NCBI RefSeq assembly: GCF_007049795.1
Contig: NZ_SCFY01000011.1
Span: 141,580-205,579, forward strand
DNA: 64,000 nt
Direction of reading: 5' to 3'
From: Ectopseudomonas mendocina
GTDB lineage: Bacteria > Pseudomonadota > Gammaproteobacteria > Pseudomonadales > Pseudomonadaceae
Part shown: positions 35,873-43,855 of the stretch, one piece after another
How the letters are laid out: each line of letters starts with the position of its first letter
Numbering within the stretch: position 1 is the stretch's first letter
The notes under the pieces: generated by a model
The model's database searches: none
The model's input: the letters and a program-made list of their open reading frames with translations, nothing else
What the model was told of the DNA's origin: nothing
Made by a program: the position numbers and the translations under genes

Positions 35873-37429
35873 ATGTTGGACGCCAATCTTAAAGCCCAGT
35901 TGAAGGCCTACCTGGAAAAGGTCACCCAGCCGTTCGAGATCGTCGCGTCCCTCGATGACGGCGAAAAATCCCAGGAACTGCTCGGGCTGCTGCAAGACAT
36001 CGTCGGCCTGACCGACAAGATCACTCTCAAGACCGACGGCAACGATGCCCGCCGTCCGTCCTTCGCCCTGAATCGTCCGGGCGAAGACACCGGCGTTGCC
36101 TTCGCCGGTATCCCCATGGGTCACGAGTTCACCTCGCTGGTGCTGGCGCTGCTGCAGGTGGGCGGCCATCCGTCCAAGCTGGATGCCGATACCATCGCGC
36201 AGATCAAGAGCATCGAAGGCAAGTTCGAGTTCGAGACCTATTTCTCGCTCTCCTGCCAGAACTGCCCGGATGTGGTTCAGGCGCTGAACCTGATGGCCGT
36301 GCTCAACCCCAATATCCGCAACGTCTCCATCGACGGTGCGCTGTTCCAGGAAGAAGTCGAGCGTCGCCAGGTCATGGCCGTGCCGAGCATCTACCTGAAC
36401 GGTGAGGTCTTCGCTTCTGGTCGCATGGACGTGAAGGAAATCCTCGCCAAGATCGACACCGGTGCCGCCAATCGCGATGCCGAGAAAATGAGTGCCAAGG
36501 AAGCCTTCGACGTGCTGGTGGTCGGCGGTGGCCCGGCTGGCGCCGCAGCGGCCATCTACGCTGCGCGCAAGGGCATCCGCACCGCTATCGCTGCCGAGCG
36601 CTTCGGCGGTCAGGTGCTGGACACCATGGCCATCGAGAACTTCATCTCGGTCAAGGAAACCGAAGGCCCGAAACTGGTGCGTGCGCTGGAAGAACACGTC
36701 AAGGAATACGACGTCGACGTGATGAATCTGCAACGTGCGTCGGCTCTGGTGCCGGCCAGCAGCGAAGGCGGCCTGCACGAAGTGAAGTTCGAGAACGGCG
36801 CTTCGCTCAAGGCCAAGACCGTAATTCTCTCCACCGGCGCGCGCTGGCGCGAGATGGGTGTACCCGGCGAGCAGGAGTACAAGGCCAAGGGCGTGTGTTT
36901 CTGCCCGCACTGCGACGGCCCGCTGTTCAAGGGCAAGCGCGTGGCGGTGATCGGCGGCGGTAACTCTGGCGTCGAAGCAGCCATCGACCTGGCCGGCATC
37001 GTCGCTCACGTGACCCTGCTGGAATTCGCCGACACCCTGCGTGCCGACGCCGTACTGCAGAAAAAACTCAACAGCCTGCCGAACGTGACCGTGATCAAGA
37101 GCGCGCAGACTACTGAGGTCAAGGGTGACGGCCAGAAGGTCACCGGCCTGGTGTACAAGGATCGCACCACCGAGGAGCTGCACACCGTCGAGCTGGAAGG
37201 CATCTTCGTGCAGATCGGCCTGCTGCCCAACAGCGACTGGCTCAAGGGCACCGTCGAGCTGAGCCGCTTCGGTGAGATCGTCATCGATGCCAAGGGCGCT
37301 ACCAACATCCCCGGTGTGTTCGCCGCCGGTGACGTGACCACCGTGCCGTACAAGCAGATCGTCATCGCCATGGGCGAGGGCTCGAAGGCTTCGCTATCCG
37401 CCTTCGACCACCTGATCCGCCATAGCTGA
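35873..37429 (+). CDS. ahpF: alkyl hydroperoxide reductase flavoprotein AhpF
   Basis: A 518-residue flavoprotein passing electrons from NADH to AhpC. The N-terminal thioredoxin-like domain has its CxxC in SCQNCPDV near residue 129. The FAD fold begins [17 protein letters not shown] near 215, the second CxxC is in [13 protein letters not shown] near 345, and [17 protein letters not shown] binds NADH. The end [15 protein letters not shown] is FAD-binding. GAGGAA precedes ATG. All redox cysteines are present. Confidence 0.97.
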   Translation: MLDANLKAQLKAYLEKVTQPFEIVASLDDGEKSQELLGLLQDIVGLTDKITLKTDGNDARRPSFALNRPGEDTGVAFAGIPMGHEFTSLVLALLQVGGHPSKLDADTIAQIKSIEGKFEFETYFSLSCQNCPDVVQALNLMAVLNPNIRNVSIDGALFQEEVERRQVMAVPSIYLNGEVFASGRMDVKEILAKIDTGAANRDAEKMSAKEAFDVLVVGGGPAGAAAAIYAARKGIRTAIAAERFGGQVLDTMAIENFISVKETEGPKLVRALEEHVKEYDVDVMNLQRASALVPASSEGGLHEVKFENGASLKAKTVILSTGARWREMGVPGEQEYKAKGVCFCPHCDGPLFKGKRVAVIGGGNSGVEAAIDLAGIVAHVTLLEFADTLRADAVLQKKLNSLPNVTVIKSAQTTEVKGDGQKVTGLVYKDRTTEELHTVELEGIFVQIGLLPNSDWLKGTVELSRFGEIVIDAKGATNIPGVFAAGDVTTVPYKQIVIAMGEGSKASLSAFDHLIRHS

Positions 37430-37446
37430 TCGCAACGCTGGAACGA

Positions 37447-37472
37447 CAAAGGCCACCTTCGGGTGGCCTTTG
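37447..37472 (+). terminator. ahpF terminator
   Basis: CAAAGGCCACC, loop TTCG, GGTGGCCTTTG: an 11-bp stem with the stable UUCG tetraloop, 18 bases after the ahpF stop and followed by CGTTT. Confidence 0.88.
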
Positions 37473-37487
37473 CGTTTAAAGACATCC

Positions 37488-37554
37488 GTAGGAGCGAGCT
37501 CTGCTCGCGAATATCGCAATCCAAGCGATTCGCGAGCAGAGCTCGCTCCCACAG
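37488..37554. repeat. REPIN (GGAGCGAGCTCTGCTCGCGAA family)
   Basis: Two inverted copies of GGAGCGAGCTCTGCTCGCGAA face each other over about 18 bases. The outer ends are GTAGGAGCG and CGCTCCCAC, the usual outer ends of Pseudomonas REPINs. Each half is itself a hairpin. It lies between convergent ahpF and the ureidoglycine aminohydrolase gene. Confidence 0.9.
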
Positions 37555-37581
37555 TTACGCCCCGTCCCTGGGGCTGCGCGC

Positions 37582-38424
37582 TCAGCGCTTCAGACCGCCC
37601 AGAGTCAGCGGCATCTGGCGGTTCACATCCTTGTACAGCAGGTAGCGGAAGCGGCTCGGGCCGCCGGCGTAGCAGGCCTGCGGGCAGAAGGCGCGCAGCC
37701 ACATGAAGTCGCCAGCCTCGACCTCGACCCAGTCCTGGTTCAGGCGATACACCGCCTTGCCTTCCAGCACGTACAGGCCGTGTTCCATGACGTGGGTTTC
37801 GGCGAAGGGAATCACGCCGCCCGGCTCGAAGTTGACAATGTTGACGTGCATGTCATGGCGCATGTCGCTGATCTCGACGAAGCGCGTGGTGCTCCAGCGG
37901 CCTTCGGTGCCGGGCATGACGATTGGCTCGATGTCCTGCTCGTGGGTGACGAAGGCTTCCGGATACGGCACGCCTTCGACCGGTTGGTAGGCTTTGCGCA
38001 GCCAGTGGAAGCGCACGGCTTCGCTGCCGTTGTTGCGCAGCGACCAATCGCTTTCTGGCGGGATGAAGGCGTAGCTGCCAGGACGCAGGGCATGCTGGGT
38101 GCCGTTGAGGCTCAGGTCGCAGGTGCCTTCGACGACGAAGATCACGCCTTCGGCGGTCGGGTCCAGCTCTGGCTTGTCGCTGCCGCCGTTCGGGCCGACT
38201 TCGACGATGTATTGCGAGAAGGTCTCTGCGAAGCCGGTCAGCGGGCGAGCGATGACCCACATGCGCATGTTGTCCCAGAACGGCAGGTGGCTGGTGACGA
38301 TGTCACGCATCACGCCTTTGGGGATCACGGCGTAGGCTTCGGTGAACATGGCGCGGTCGGTCAGCAATTGATCCTGACCTGGGTGACCGCCATGCGGTGC
38401 GTAGTAGTAGGGCGATTTGCTCAT
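37582..38424 (-). CDS. (S)-ureidoglycine aminohydrolase (bicupin)
   Basis: A 280-residue protein with two cupin domains. The N-terminus YYAPHGGHPGQDQLLTDRAMFTEAYAVIPKGVMRDIVTS is characteristic of ureidoglycine aminohydrolases (AllE/UGHY), which act in allantoin breakdown to release ammonia. The metal site in the second cupin is in GGVIPFAETHVMEHGLYVLEGKAVYRL. ATG at 38424 fits the family start. No allantoicase or allantoinase gene is near, so the pathway must be encoded elsewhere. A LysR gene is divergent 143 bases away. Confidence 0.82.
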   Translation of the reverse strand: MSKSPYYYAPHGGHPGQDQLLTDRAMFTEAYAVIPKGVMRDIVTSHLPFWDNMRMWVIARPLTGFAETFSQYIVEVGPNGGSDKPELDPTAEGVIFVVEGTCDLSLNGTQHALRPGSYAFIPPESDWSLRNNGSEAVRFHWLRKAYQPVEGVPYPEAFVTHEQDIEPIVMPGTEGRWSTTRFVEISDMRHDMHVNIVNFEPGGVIPFAETHVMEHGLYVLEGKAVYRLNQDWVEVEAGDFMWLRAFCPQACYAGGPSRFRYLLYKDVNRQMPLTLGGLKR

Positions 38425-38567
38425 CGAGAGGTTGCCTCGGCGGGTGAAGGGCTCGGGGTTCGATCCCCGAGCGGAAAATTGGCTCCCATGCACTATAGGA
38501 ATTCGCGGCTTGATTCGGAAATTAAATAGTAGAATGCCTGTCAGTGGATTTCATGATGGGTAGCGCT

Positions 38568-39422
38568 ATGCTCGATCCGGTGTTGTTACGCAGTTTTCTC
38601 GCCGTGGTGCAGACCGGTGGCTTTACCCGCGCCGCTGCCAGCCTGCACCTGACCCAGTCCACGGTCAGCCAGCAGGTGCGGCGCCTGGAGGAGCAGCTCG
38701 GCGCTGAGCTGCTCGACCGCAGTGGCCGCTACGTGGTGACCACCACCGAGGGTGAACGCCTGCTGGGTTACGCCAACCGCATCGTCGCGCTGATGGACGA
38801 AGCCATGTTGGCGCTCGGGCAAAGTGCGGTGGAAGGCGAGGTGCGCCTCGGCGTGCCGGACGATTTCGCCGCCAATAGCCTGACCCCTTATCTGGCCGAT
38901 TTCGCCGACGCGCATCCGGGCATTCGCCTGGAGATCACCAGTGGCCTCAGTCATGACGTCTGGCGCGCGTTCAATGCCGGCGAACTGGACCTGGCGTTGA
39001 TCAAGCAGCGCGCCGGCAGTGCCAAGGGCCTGGCCAGCTGGGCTGAGCCGGTGGCCTGGCTCGACAGCCGCGCGCGCCCGGTGCTGGCGCGCAACCCCGT
39101 GCCGCTGGCGGTATTCCCACCCAACGGCCTGTATCGCCTGGAGATGACCCACGCGCTGGATGCCATGGGTAAGCCCTGGCGTATCGCCTATGTCAGCAGC
39201 AGTTTGCCCGGCGTCAGCGCCGCGGCCGAAGGTGGCCTGGGCCTGACCCTGCTGCCGCGCCGGTTGATCACCGCTGCGCACCGCGAATTGGGTGAGGCCG
39301 AAGGCTTCGCCCCGGTGGCGCCGGTGGAAGTGGCCTTGCATGCGCGCAACCAGTTGCCCGGCTATGCAAGGGAATTGGCGGCGGCGTTGATCGAGGCCTG
39401 CGAAGGGATCATGAGCCAATAG
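38568..39422 (+). CDS. LysR-type regulator beside the ureidoglycine aminohydrolase
   Basis: A 284-residue LysR protein with helix-turn-helix (PVLLRSFLAVVQTGGFTRAAASLHLTQSTVSQQVRRLEEQLG) and effector domain. ATG at 38568 is preferred since family members start just before LDPVLLRSF; GTG 38544 and ATGs at 38553/38556 are alternatives. It is divergent from the cupin gene and probably controls it. The stop is followed by the GTAGGGTGCGCC repeat. Confidence 0.85.
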   Translation: MLDPVLLRSFLAVVQTGGFTRAAASLHLTQSTVSQQVRRLEEQLGAELLDRSGRYVVTTTEGERLLGYANRIVALMDEAMLALGQSAVEGEVRLGVPDDFAANSLTPYLADFADAHPGIRLEITSGLSHDVWRAFNAGELDLALIKQRAGSAKGLASWAEPVAWLDSRARPVLARNPVPLAVFPPNGLYRLEMTHALDAMGKPWRIAYVSSSLPGVSAAAEGGLGLTLLPRRLITAAHRELGEAEGFAPVAPVEVALHARNQLPGYARELAAALIEACEGIMSQ

Positions 39423-39438
39423 GGCGTCACGGGGCCGG

Positions 39439-39489
39439 GTAGGGTGCGCCATGCGCACCTTGAAACTGGGCGGCCCCGCCACACCTTAC
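39439..39489. repeat. GTAGGGTGCGCC...CACCTTAC repeat, copy 2
   Basis: Starts GTAGGGTGCGCCATGCGCACC and ends GGGCGGCCCCGCCACACCTTAC, the same ends as the copy at 21957-22015 with an 8-base shorter middle. It lies between the convergent LysR and HAD genes. Confidence 0.8.
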
Positions 39490-39496
39490 GACAGGA

Positions 39497-40150
39497 TCAG
39501 CGCCAACTGAGAATCGGCCAGCCAGCCTGCTCGGCATGGGCGCGCAGAGTCGGGTCGGGGTTGACAGTGAAGGGCTTGTCGACCACCTGCAGCAGCGGCA
39601 GGTCGTTGCGCGAGTCGGAGTAGAAGCTGGCGCCAACGAGGCTTTCGTTCTGCTCGGCGAGCCAGGCATGCAGACGTGTCACCTTGCCTTCGCGATAGGT
39701 CAGTACGCCTTCGGTGCGACCACTGTAGAAGCCGTGCTGCAGCTCCAAATCGATGGCCAGCACCTCGTCGATGCCGAAGCGTTCGGCGATGGCGCTGACC
39801 AGAAAATGCGCCGAGGCGGAGATCACCAGCAAGCGGTCGCCGGCGGCGCGGTGCGCGGCCAGGGTGCGGCTGGCGTCACTGTAGAAGATCGGCTCGATCA
39901 CGTCCTCGACGAAGGGCTCGACCACATGGGCGACCTCCTCGGGCGTGCGGCCAACCAGCGGCGACAGGGTGAAGGCCATGTAGTCCTCCATGGCCAGGGT
40001 GCCGGCGGCGTACTGACGCATCAGTTCCTGCTCGTGGGCCAGGAAGGAGTCGCCATCGGCCCAGCCGATCTTGACCATTTCCTGTGTCCACAGGCTGGCG
40101 CAATCGCCGTGAATCAGGGTTTCGTCGAGGTCGAAAATCGCCAGGGCCAT
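39497..40150 (-). CDS. HAD-IB family phosphatase
   Basis: A 217-residue HAD hydrolase of subfamily IB (phosphoserine-phosphatase-like). Motif I AIFDLDETLIHGD is at the N-terminus, motif II LLVISASAHFLVSAI near residue 103, and motif III/IV ASFYSDSRNDLPLL near 180 give the full catalytic set. The start shares a base with the ATPase stop (TGATG), so it is the last gene of the uptake operon. It probably dephosphorylates an imported or partly hydrolysed phosphate ester. Substrate unknown. Confidence 0.85.
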   Translation of the reverse strand: MALAIFDLDETLIHGDCASLWTQEMVKIGWADGDSFLAHEQELMRQYAAGTLAMEDYMAFTLSPLVGRTPEEVAHVVEPFVEDVIEPIFYSDASRTLAAHRAAGDRLLVISASAHFLVSAIAERFGIDEVLAIDLELQHGFYSGRTEGVLTYREGKVTRLHAWLAEQNESLVGASFYSDSRNDLPLLQVVDKPFTVNPDPTLRAHAEQAGWPILSWR

Positions 40151-41136
40151 CACGCCACCTCCCTGATCGCATCGGCACCAATGGCCAAGCTGACACTCTG
40201 GCCATTGTGGTGCAGGTCGGCGGCAGAGCGATTGAGCACGTCCACCAGCAGTTGCACGCCGCGGGCCTCGACCCGGTAGCGCACGACGTTACCCAGCAGG
40301 CTGTGGCTTACAATGGTGCCTTCGATTCCCACCCCACCGATCTGGATCGCCTCCGGGCGGATCGCTACACGGCTGTTGACCGGGCGCAGCAACAGACGGC
40401 TGGCGGCATCGGCCTCGAGCAGGTTGTAGTTGCCGATGAACCCGGCGGCGAAGGCATCCACCGGCGCGGTGTAGAGAGTTTCGGCGTCGCCGCTCTGGAC
40501 GATCTGGCCGGCATTCATCAGGAAAATACGATCACTCATGGTCAGCGCTTCTTCCTGATCGTGAGTGACGAAGATGGTGGTCAGGTTCAGTTCCTGCTGG
40601 ATCGCGCGGATCTGTTCGCGCAGGTGCTTGCGGATACGCGCATCGAGGGCCGACAACGGCTCGTCGAGCAGCAGCAGGCGCGGGCGGGTGACCAGTGAAC
40701 GGGCCAGGGCCACGCGCTGGCATTGGCCGCCGGAGAGCTGGTGCGGATAGCGCGCGGAAAAATCGCCCAGCTCGACCATCTCTAGAACCTCACGCACGCG
40801 CTGCTCGCTTTCGTCTCTGGCCACTTTCTGCATGCGCAGGCCGAAGGCGACGTTCTGCGCCACGCTCATGTTGGGGAACAGCGCATAGCTCTGGAACACC
40901 ATGCCGATACCGCGTTTTTGCGGCGGCAGCGGCACCAGGTCTTCGCCACCGAGATTGATCTGCCCGCCGTCGACGTCGGTCAGCCCGGCGATGCAACGCA
41001 GCAGGGTGGACTTGCCGCAGCCGGAGGGGCCGAGCAGGGTGACGAACTCGCCCTGGCCGATCTCGCAGTTGATGTCGCTGAAGATACGGGTGTCGCCGTA
41101 GCTTTTATGCAGGTTATGGATGCTCAGCAAGCTCAT
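40150..41136 (-). CDS. ABC transporter ATP-binding protein (PotA-like)
   Basis: A 328-residue import ATPase. Walker A LGPSGCGKSTLLRCIAGL is near residues 36-53, the Q-loop FQSYALFPNMSV near 83, signature QLSGGQCQRVALARSL near 133, Walker B LLLLDEPLSALDARI near 157 and switch VTHDQEEALTMSD near 190. A C-terminal TOBE-type domain is present (from about 235). Start and stop overlap both neighbours (ATGA and TGATG). It resembles spermidine/iron/2-aminoethylphosphonate importers, which share this architecture. Confidence 0.92.
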   Translation of the reverse strand: MSLLSIHNLHKSYGDTRIFSDINCEIGQGEFVTLLGPSGCGKSTLLRCIAGLTDVDGGQINLGGEDLVPLPPQKRGIGMVFQSYALFPNMSVAQNVAFGLRMQKVARDESEQRVREVLEMVELGDFSARYPHQLSGGQCQRVALARSLVTRPRLLLLDEPLSALDARIRKHLREQIRAIQQELNLTTIFVTHDQEEALTMSDRIFLMNAGQIVQSGDAETLYTAPVDAFAAGFIGNYNLLEADAASRLLLRPVNSRVAIRPEAIQIGGVGIEGTIVSHSLLGNVVRYRVEARGVQLLVDVLNRSAADLHHNGQSVSLAIGADAIREVA

Positions 41137-42074
41137 GCCTTGTCCCTGTTCAAACGGTTGGCCGCCCAGGTGAATACCAGGACGAAGAAGAAGTAGGAAA
41201 TCACCAGCGCACTGTTGAAGTGGCCGCTGCTGTTGCGCATGTTGTTCAGGTACACCTGGAGGGTTTCATAGCGGGTGCCCACCAGCATGTTGGCGAAGAC
41301 GAACTCGCCGAACAGGAAGCTGAAGGAAAGGAACAACGACACCATCAGGCCCTTGCGCAGGTTCGGCAGCACCACCAGAAAGGCCGCCTTCCAGGTGCTG
41401 GCACCAAGCAGGTGGGCGGCGTCCATCAGGTCGCGCAGGTTGATCGCCTGCAGGTTGTTGGCGATGGCGCGGTACATGAACGGCAGGGCAATGGTGAAGT
41501 AGCAGCCAAGCAGAATCCACGGCGTGCTGGTCATCGCCAGCGGCCCGGAGCCGTAGAGCTGCAGCAGGCCCACCGAGGACACCACCGGCGGCACGGCGAA
41601 CGGCAGCAGGATCAGCACGTTCATCAGCGTGTCGAGCTTGGGGAAGTGGTAATGCACCACGAACATCAGCGGCAGGATCAACACCACCGACAACGCCAGG
41701 GCGCCGAAGCACACCAGCAGCGATTGGCCGAAGGCGCGCAGGAAGCGCTCATCACTCCACAGCGCGGCGTACCACTTCAGCGTCAGGCCGTCCGGCAGGA
41801 TGGTCGCCGACCAACTGGTGGATAGCGAGTAAAGCAGGGTACCGGCCAGCGGCAGCAGCAGGATGAGGAACAGCAGCCAGACCACGATGCGGTGGTAAAG
41901 GCTGGCGGTGGGGGCTTTCACAGGCGGTTTAAACACTACCTGCGTTGCCGCTGCTTCGTTAAAACCAGGCTCAAAATGCTCATTTACAGCTTGTAAACTC
42001 CGCTTTTTCGCCTGTTTTTGCCTCGCATCGGCGGCCTCGCCTACGTTTTTAAACGGCCTGTTAGCGCGTGACAT
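41133..42074 (-). CDS. ABC transporter permease with a repeat-derived N-terminal extension
   Basis: A 313-residue PotC-type permease with six helices. The first helix IVVWLLFLILLLPLAGTLLYSL begins only near residue 65, and the EAA-loop region is NLRDLMDAAHLLGASTWKA. Residues ~5-52 are encoded by a 144-bp palindromic element (41919-42062), whose length is divisible by three, so the frame is kept. Without it the product would read MSRAN plus PPVKAPTASLYHR. No ATG is available after the element, so it is either translated or bypassed by a GTG. It overlaps the upstream permease by 14 bases. Confidence 0.88.
   Translation of the reverse strand: MSRANRPFKNVGEAADARQKQAKKRSLQAVNEHFEPGFNEAAATQVVFKPPVKAPTASLYHRIVVWLLFLILLLPLAGTLLYSLSTSWSATILPDGLTLKWYAALWSDERFLRAFGQSLLVCFGALALSVVLILPLMFVVHYHFPKLDTLMNVLILLPFAVPPVVSSVGLLQLYGSGPLAMTSTPWILLGCYFTIALPFMYRAIANNLQAINLRDLMDAAHLLGASTWKAAFLVVLPNLRKGLMVSLFLSFSFLFGEFVFANMLVGTRYETLQVYLNNMRNSSGHFNSALVISYFFFVLVFTWAANRLNRDKA
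41919..42062. mobile_element. 144-bp palindromic MITE/REPIN-like element inside a gene
   Basis: Ends CACAGGCGGTTTAAA (41919-41933) and TTTAAACGGCCTGTT (42048-42062) are inverted repeats with 13 of 15 matches. The whole element is an imperfect palindrome centred on TTTACAGCTTGTAAA (41983-41997), exactly its middle. AT-richer than its surroundings, it lies in the 5' end of a permease gene, and its right end coincides with the stop codon of the upstream permease (42061-42063). No clear target duplication is seen. Confidence 0.75.
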
Positions 42075-42906
42075 GCTGGCTCCTTTTCAGCAGCAACTGG
42101 TGGACGGCGGTGATCAGCACCATCAGCCCGACCAGGATCATCGACTGGGCGCTGGCCAGATTCGGGTCCAGCGAGATGTCGCCGGAGACCATCGCCGCGA
42201 TGCGGATCGGCAGTACGTTGAAGTTGCCGGTGGTCAGGTAATACACCGTGGCGTAGGCGCCCAGAGCATTGGCCAGGAGGATGACGAAGGTGCCGAGCAG
42301 CGCAGGCGTCAGCACCGGCAGGCCGATATGGCGCCAGAAGTCCCAGGTGCCGGCGCCGAGCAAGGCTGCGGACTCACGCCAGTCCTGGCGCAGGGCATCG
42401 AAGGCCGGGTAGAGCAGCAGCACGCCGAGCGGAATCTGGAAATAGGTGTAGAGCACGATCAGGCCGTTCTTCGAGTAGAGATTGAAGCTCTCGATCAGGC
42501 CAAGCTGGATCAGCAGCAGGGTCAGCGCGCCGTTGAAGCCGAGCAGGATGATGAAGGCGAAGGCCAGCGGCACCCCGGAAAAGTTGCTGGTCATGTTGGA
42601 GAAGGCGATGACGAAATCGCGCAGCTTCGAGTCCACCTGACGCAGCGAGTAGCTACCGAGGATGGCGATGGCCATGCCAAACAGGCTCGACCAGAAGGCG
42701 ATTTCCAGGCTGTGTTTTATCGCCTGCATATAGAACCTGGAGGCGAAGATCTTCTCGAAATTGCCCAGGCCCCAGCCAGCGGGGCTGTTCAGACTGTTGA
42801 CCGCCACCCACACCAGCGGCGCCACCTGGAACACCACGAAGAACAGGGTGAAGGGCAGCAGGCACAACAGCGGCAGCCGGCGACGCAGGGAGGGTGGCGC
42901 GCTCAT
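42061..42906 (-). CDS. ABC transporter permease (PotB-like)
   Basis: A 281-residue import permease with six helices; the first is LPLLCLLPFTLFFVVFQVAPLVWVAV. The inner-membrane-component loop is near DWRESAALLGAGTWDFWRHIGLPVL. ATG at 42906 overlaps the upstream hydrolase stop by four bases (ATGA), so a longer frame to 42972 is rejected. Its stop codon lies at the edge of the 144-bp palindromic element. It pairs with the following permease to form the membrane channel. Confidence 0.9.
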   Translation of the reverse strand: MSAPPSLRRRLPLLCLLPFTLFFVVFQVAPLVWVAVNSLNSPAGWGLGNFEKIFASRFYMQAIKHSLEIAFWSSLFGMAIAILGSYSLRQVDSKLRDFVIAFSNMTSNFSGVPLAFAFIILLGFNGALTLLLIQLGLIESFNLYSKNGLIVLYTYFQIPLGVLLLYPAFDALRQDWRESAALLGAGTWDFWRHIGLPVLTPALLGTFVILLANALGAYATVYYLTTGNFNVLPIRIAAMVSGDISLDPNLASAQSMILVGLMVLITAVHQLLLKRSQHVTR

Positions 42907-43709
42907 TTCAGCAACTCCGCGCAGTAGGGTTTGTCGTGCGGTACACCGAGCAACTGGCAGATGCTGCCGCACAGCTCGAGCTGGCGTGGGCGCGCATTGG
43001 CATCGAGGCTGAAGGCATCACCGATGACGAACAGTGGCACCTGGCGCTCTTCCGGCAGCAGGCCGTTGTGCGAGCGGTCGACGTTCATGCCGTGGTCGGC
43101 GGTGACCAGTACCTGATAGCCTGCATCGATCCAGTTCTGCAGGTAGTCCGCCAGCAGCACATCGGCCATCCGTGCGGCGTTGCGATACTGGGAACTGTCC
43201 AGGCCGTGCTTGTGGCCGGCGTCGTCGATGTTCATCGGGTGCACCAGCAGCAGGTCTGGCGTGTGCTGCAAACGCAGGCTCTCGGCGTCGACGAACAGGT
43301 GCGAGTCCGGGTAGTGGTCGGCGTAATAGAAGTGGCCATGCTGGATCGGCAGCGATTCATCGCAGGTATGCCGGTCGCGCACGGCGACGAAGGGCGAGCG
43401 GTTGTACAGCTCGCTGACCCAATGATAGGCCGCGGCGGCGGTGCTCAGACCGGCATCGCGGGCGTAATGAAAGAGGCTGCGTTCGCGCGACAGGCGCGAA
43501 ACATCGTTGTGCACGATGCCGCTGTCGATGGGGCGCACGCCAGTGAGGATGGCCTCGTAGAGCGGGCGCGACAGCGCCGGCAGCTCGCAGTCGAGGCGGT
43601 AGAAGGCCGCGCGCCCGGCGTCGCACCAGGCGTGCAGATGGCCCATGGCGTGTTGTGCGACCGAGTGGCTGAGGCCGTCGAGCACGACGAGGATGACCTT
43701 GGAAGGCAT
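42903..43709 (-). CDS. alkaline phosphatase-superfamily phosphodiesterase/nucleotide pyrophosphatase
   Basis: A 268-residue protein of the alkaline phosphatase/NPP superfamily. The N-terminal metal motif VILVVLDGLSHSV is followed by a likely nucleophile in LPALSRPLYEAILTGV; further metal ligands are in HPMNIDDAGHKHG and VTADHGMNVD. No signal peptide is seen, so it acts in the cytoplasm on an imported phosphoester or phosphonate. ATG at 43709 gives the family-like start. It overlaps the permease start by four bases; a REP sits between it and the binding-protein gene. Confidence 0.82.
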   Translation of the reverse strand: MPSKVILVVLDGLSHSVAQHAMGHLHAWCDAGRAAFYRLDCELPALSRPLYEAILTGVRPIDSGIVHNDVSRLSRERSLFHYARDAGLSTAAAAYHWVSELYNRSPFVAVRDRHTCDESLPIQHGHFYYADHYPDSHLFVDAESLRLQHTPDLLLVHPMNIDDAGHKHGLDSSQYRNAARMADVLLADYLQNWIDAGYQVLVTADHGMNVDRSHNGLLPEERQVPLFVIGDAFSLDANARPRQLELCGSICQLLGVPHDKPYCAELLK

Positions 43710-43738
43710 GGGGAATCCTGAAAACGATGGAAGCGTTT

Positions 43739-43819
43739 CGCGGCTGAAGCGGAATGCCGCCCAGCCGCTCCTACAGGTATTGGCTGCGGGAGCAGCTTGT
43801 GGGAGAGGCTTCAGCCGCG
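43739..43819. repeat. REP pair between binding-protein and hydrolase genes
   Basis: CGCGGCTGAAGC (43739-43750) and GCTTCAGCCGCG (43808-43819) are perfect 12-bp inverted arms, with TGTGGGAGAGGC inside the right half. It is in the transcribed gap after the binding-protein gene, a place where REP hairpins often hold back 3' decay and raise binding-protein levels. Confidence 0.8.
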
Positions 43820-43855
43820 ACTGTCGCCGCTGAAGCACCTACCACCGAGCCCGGG

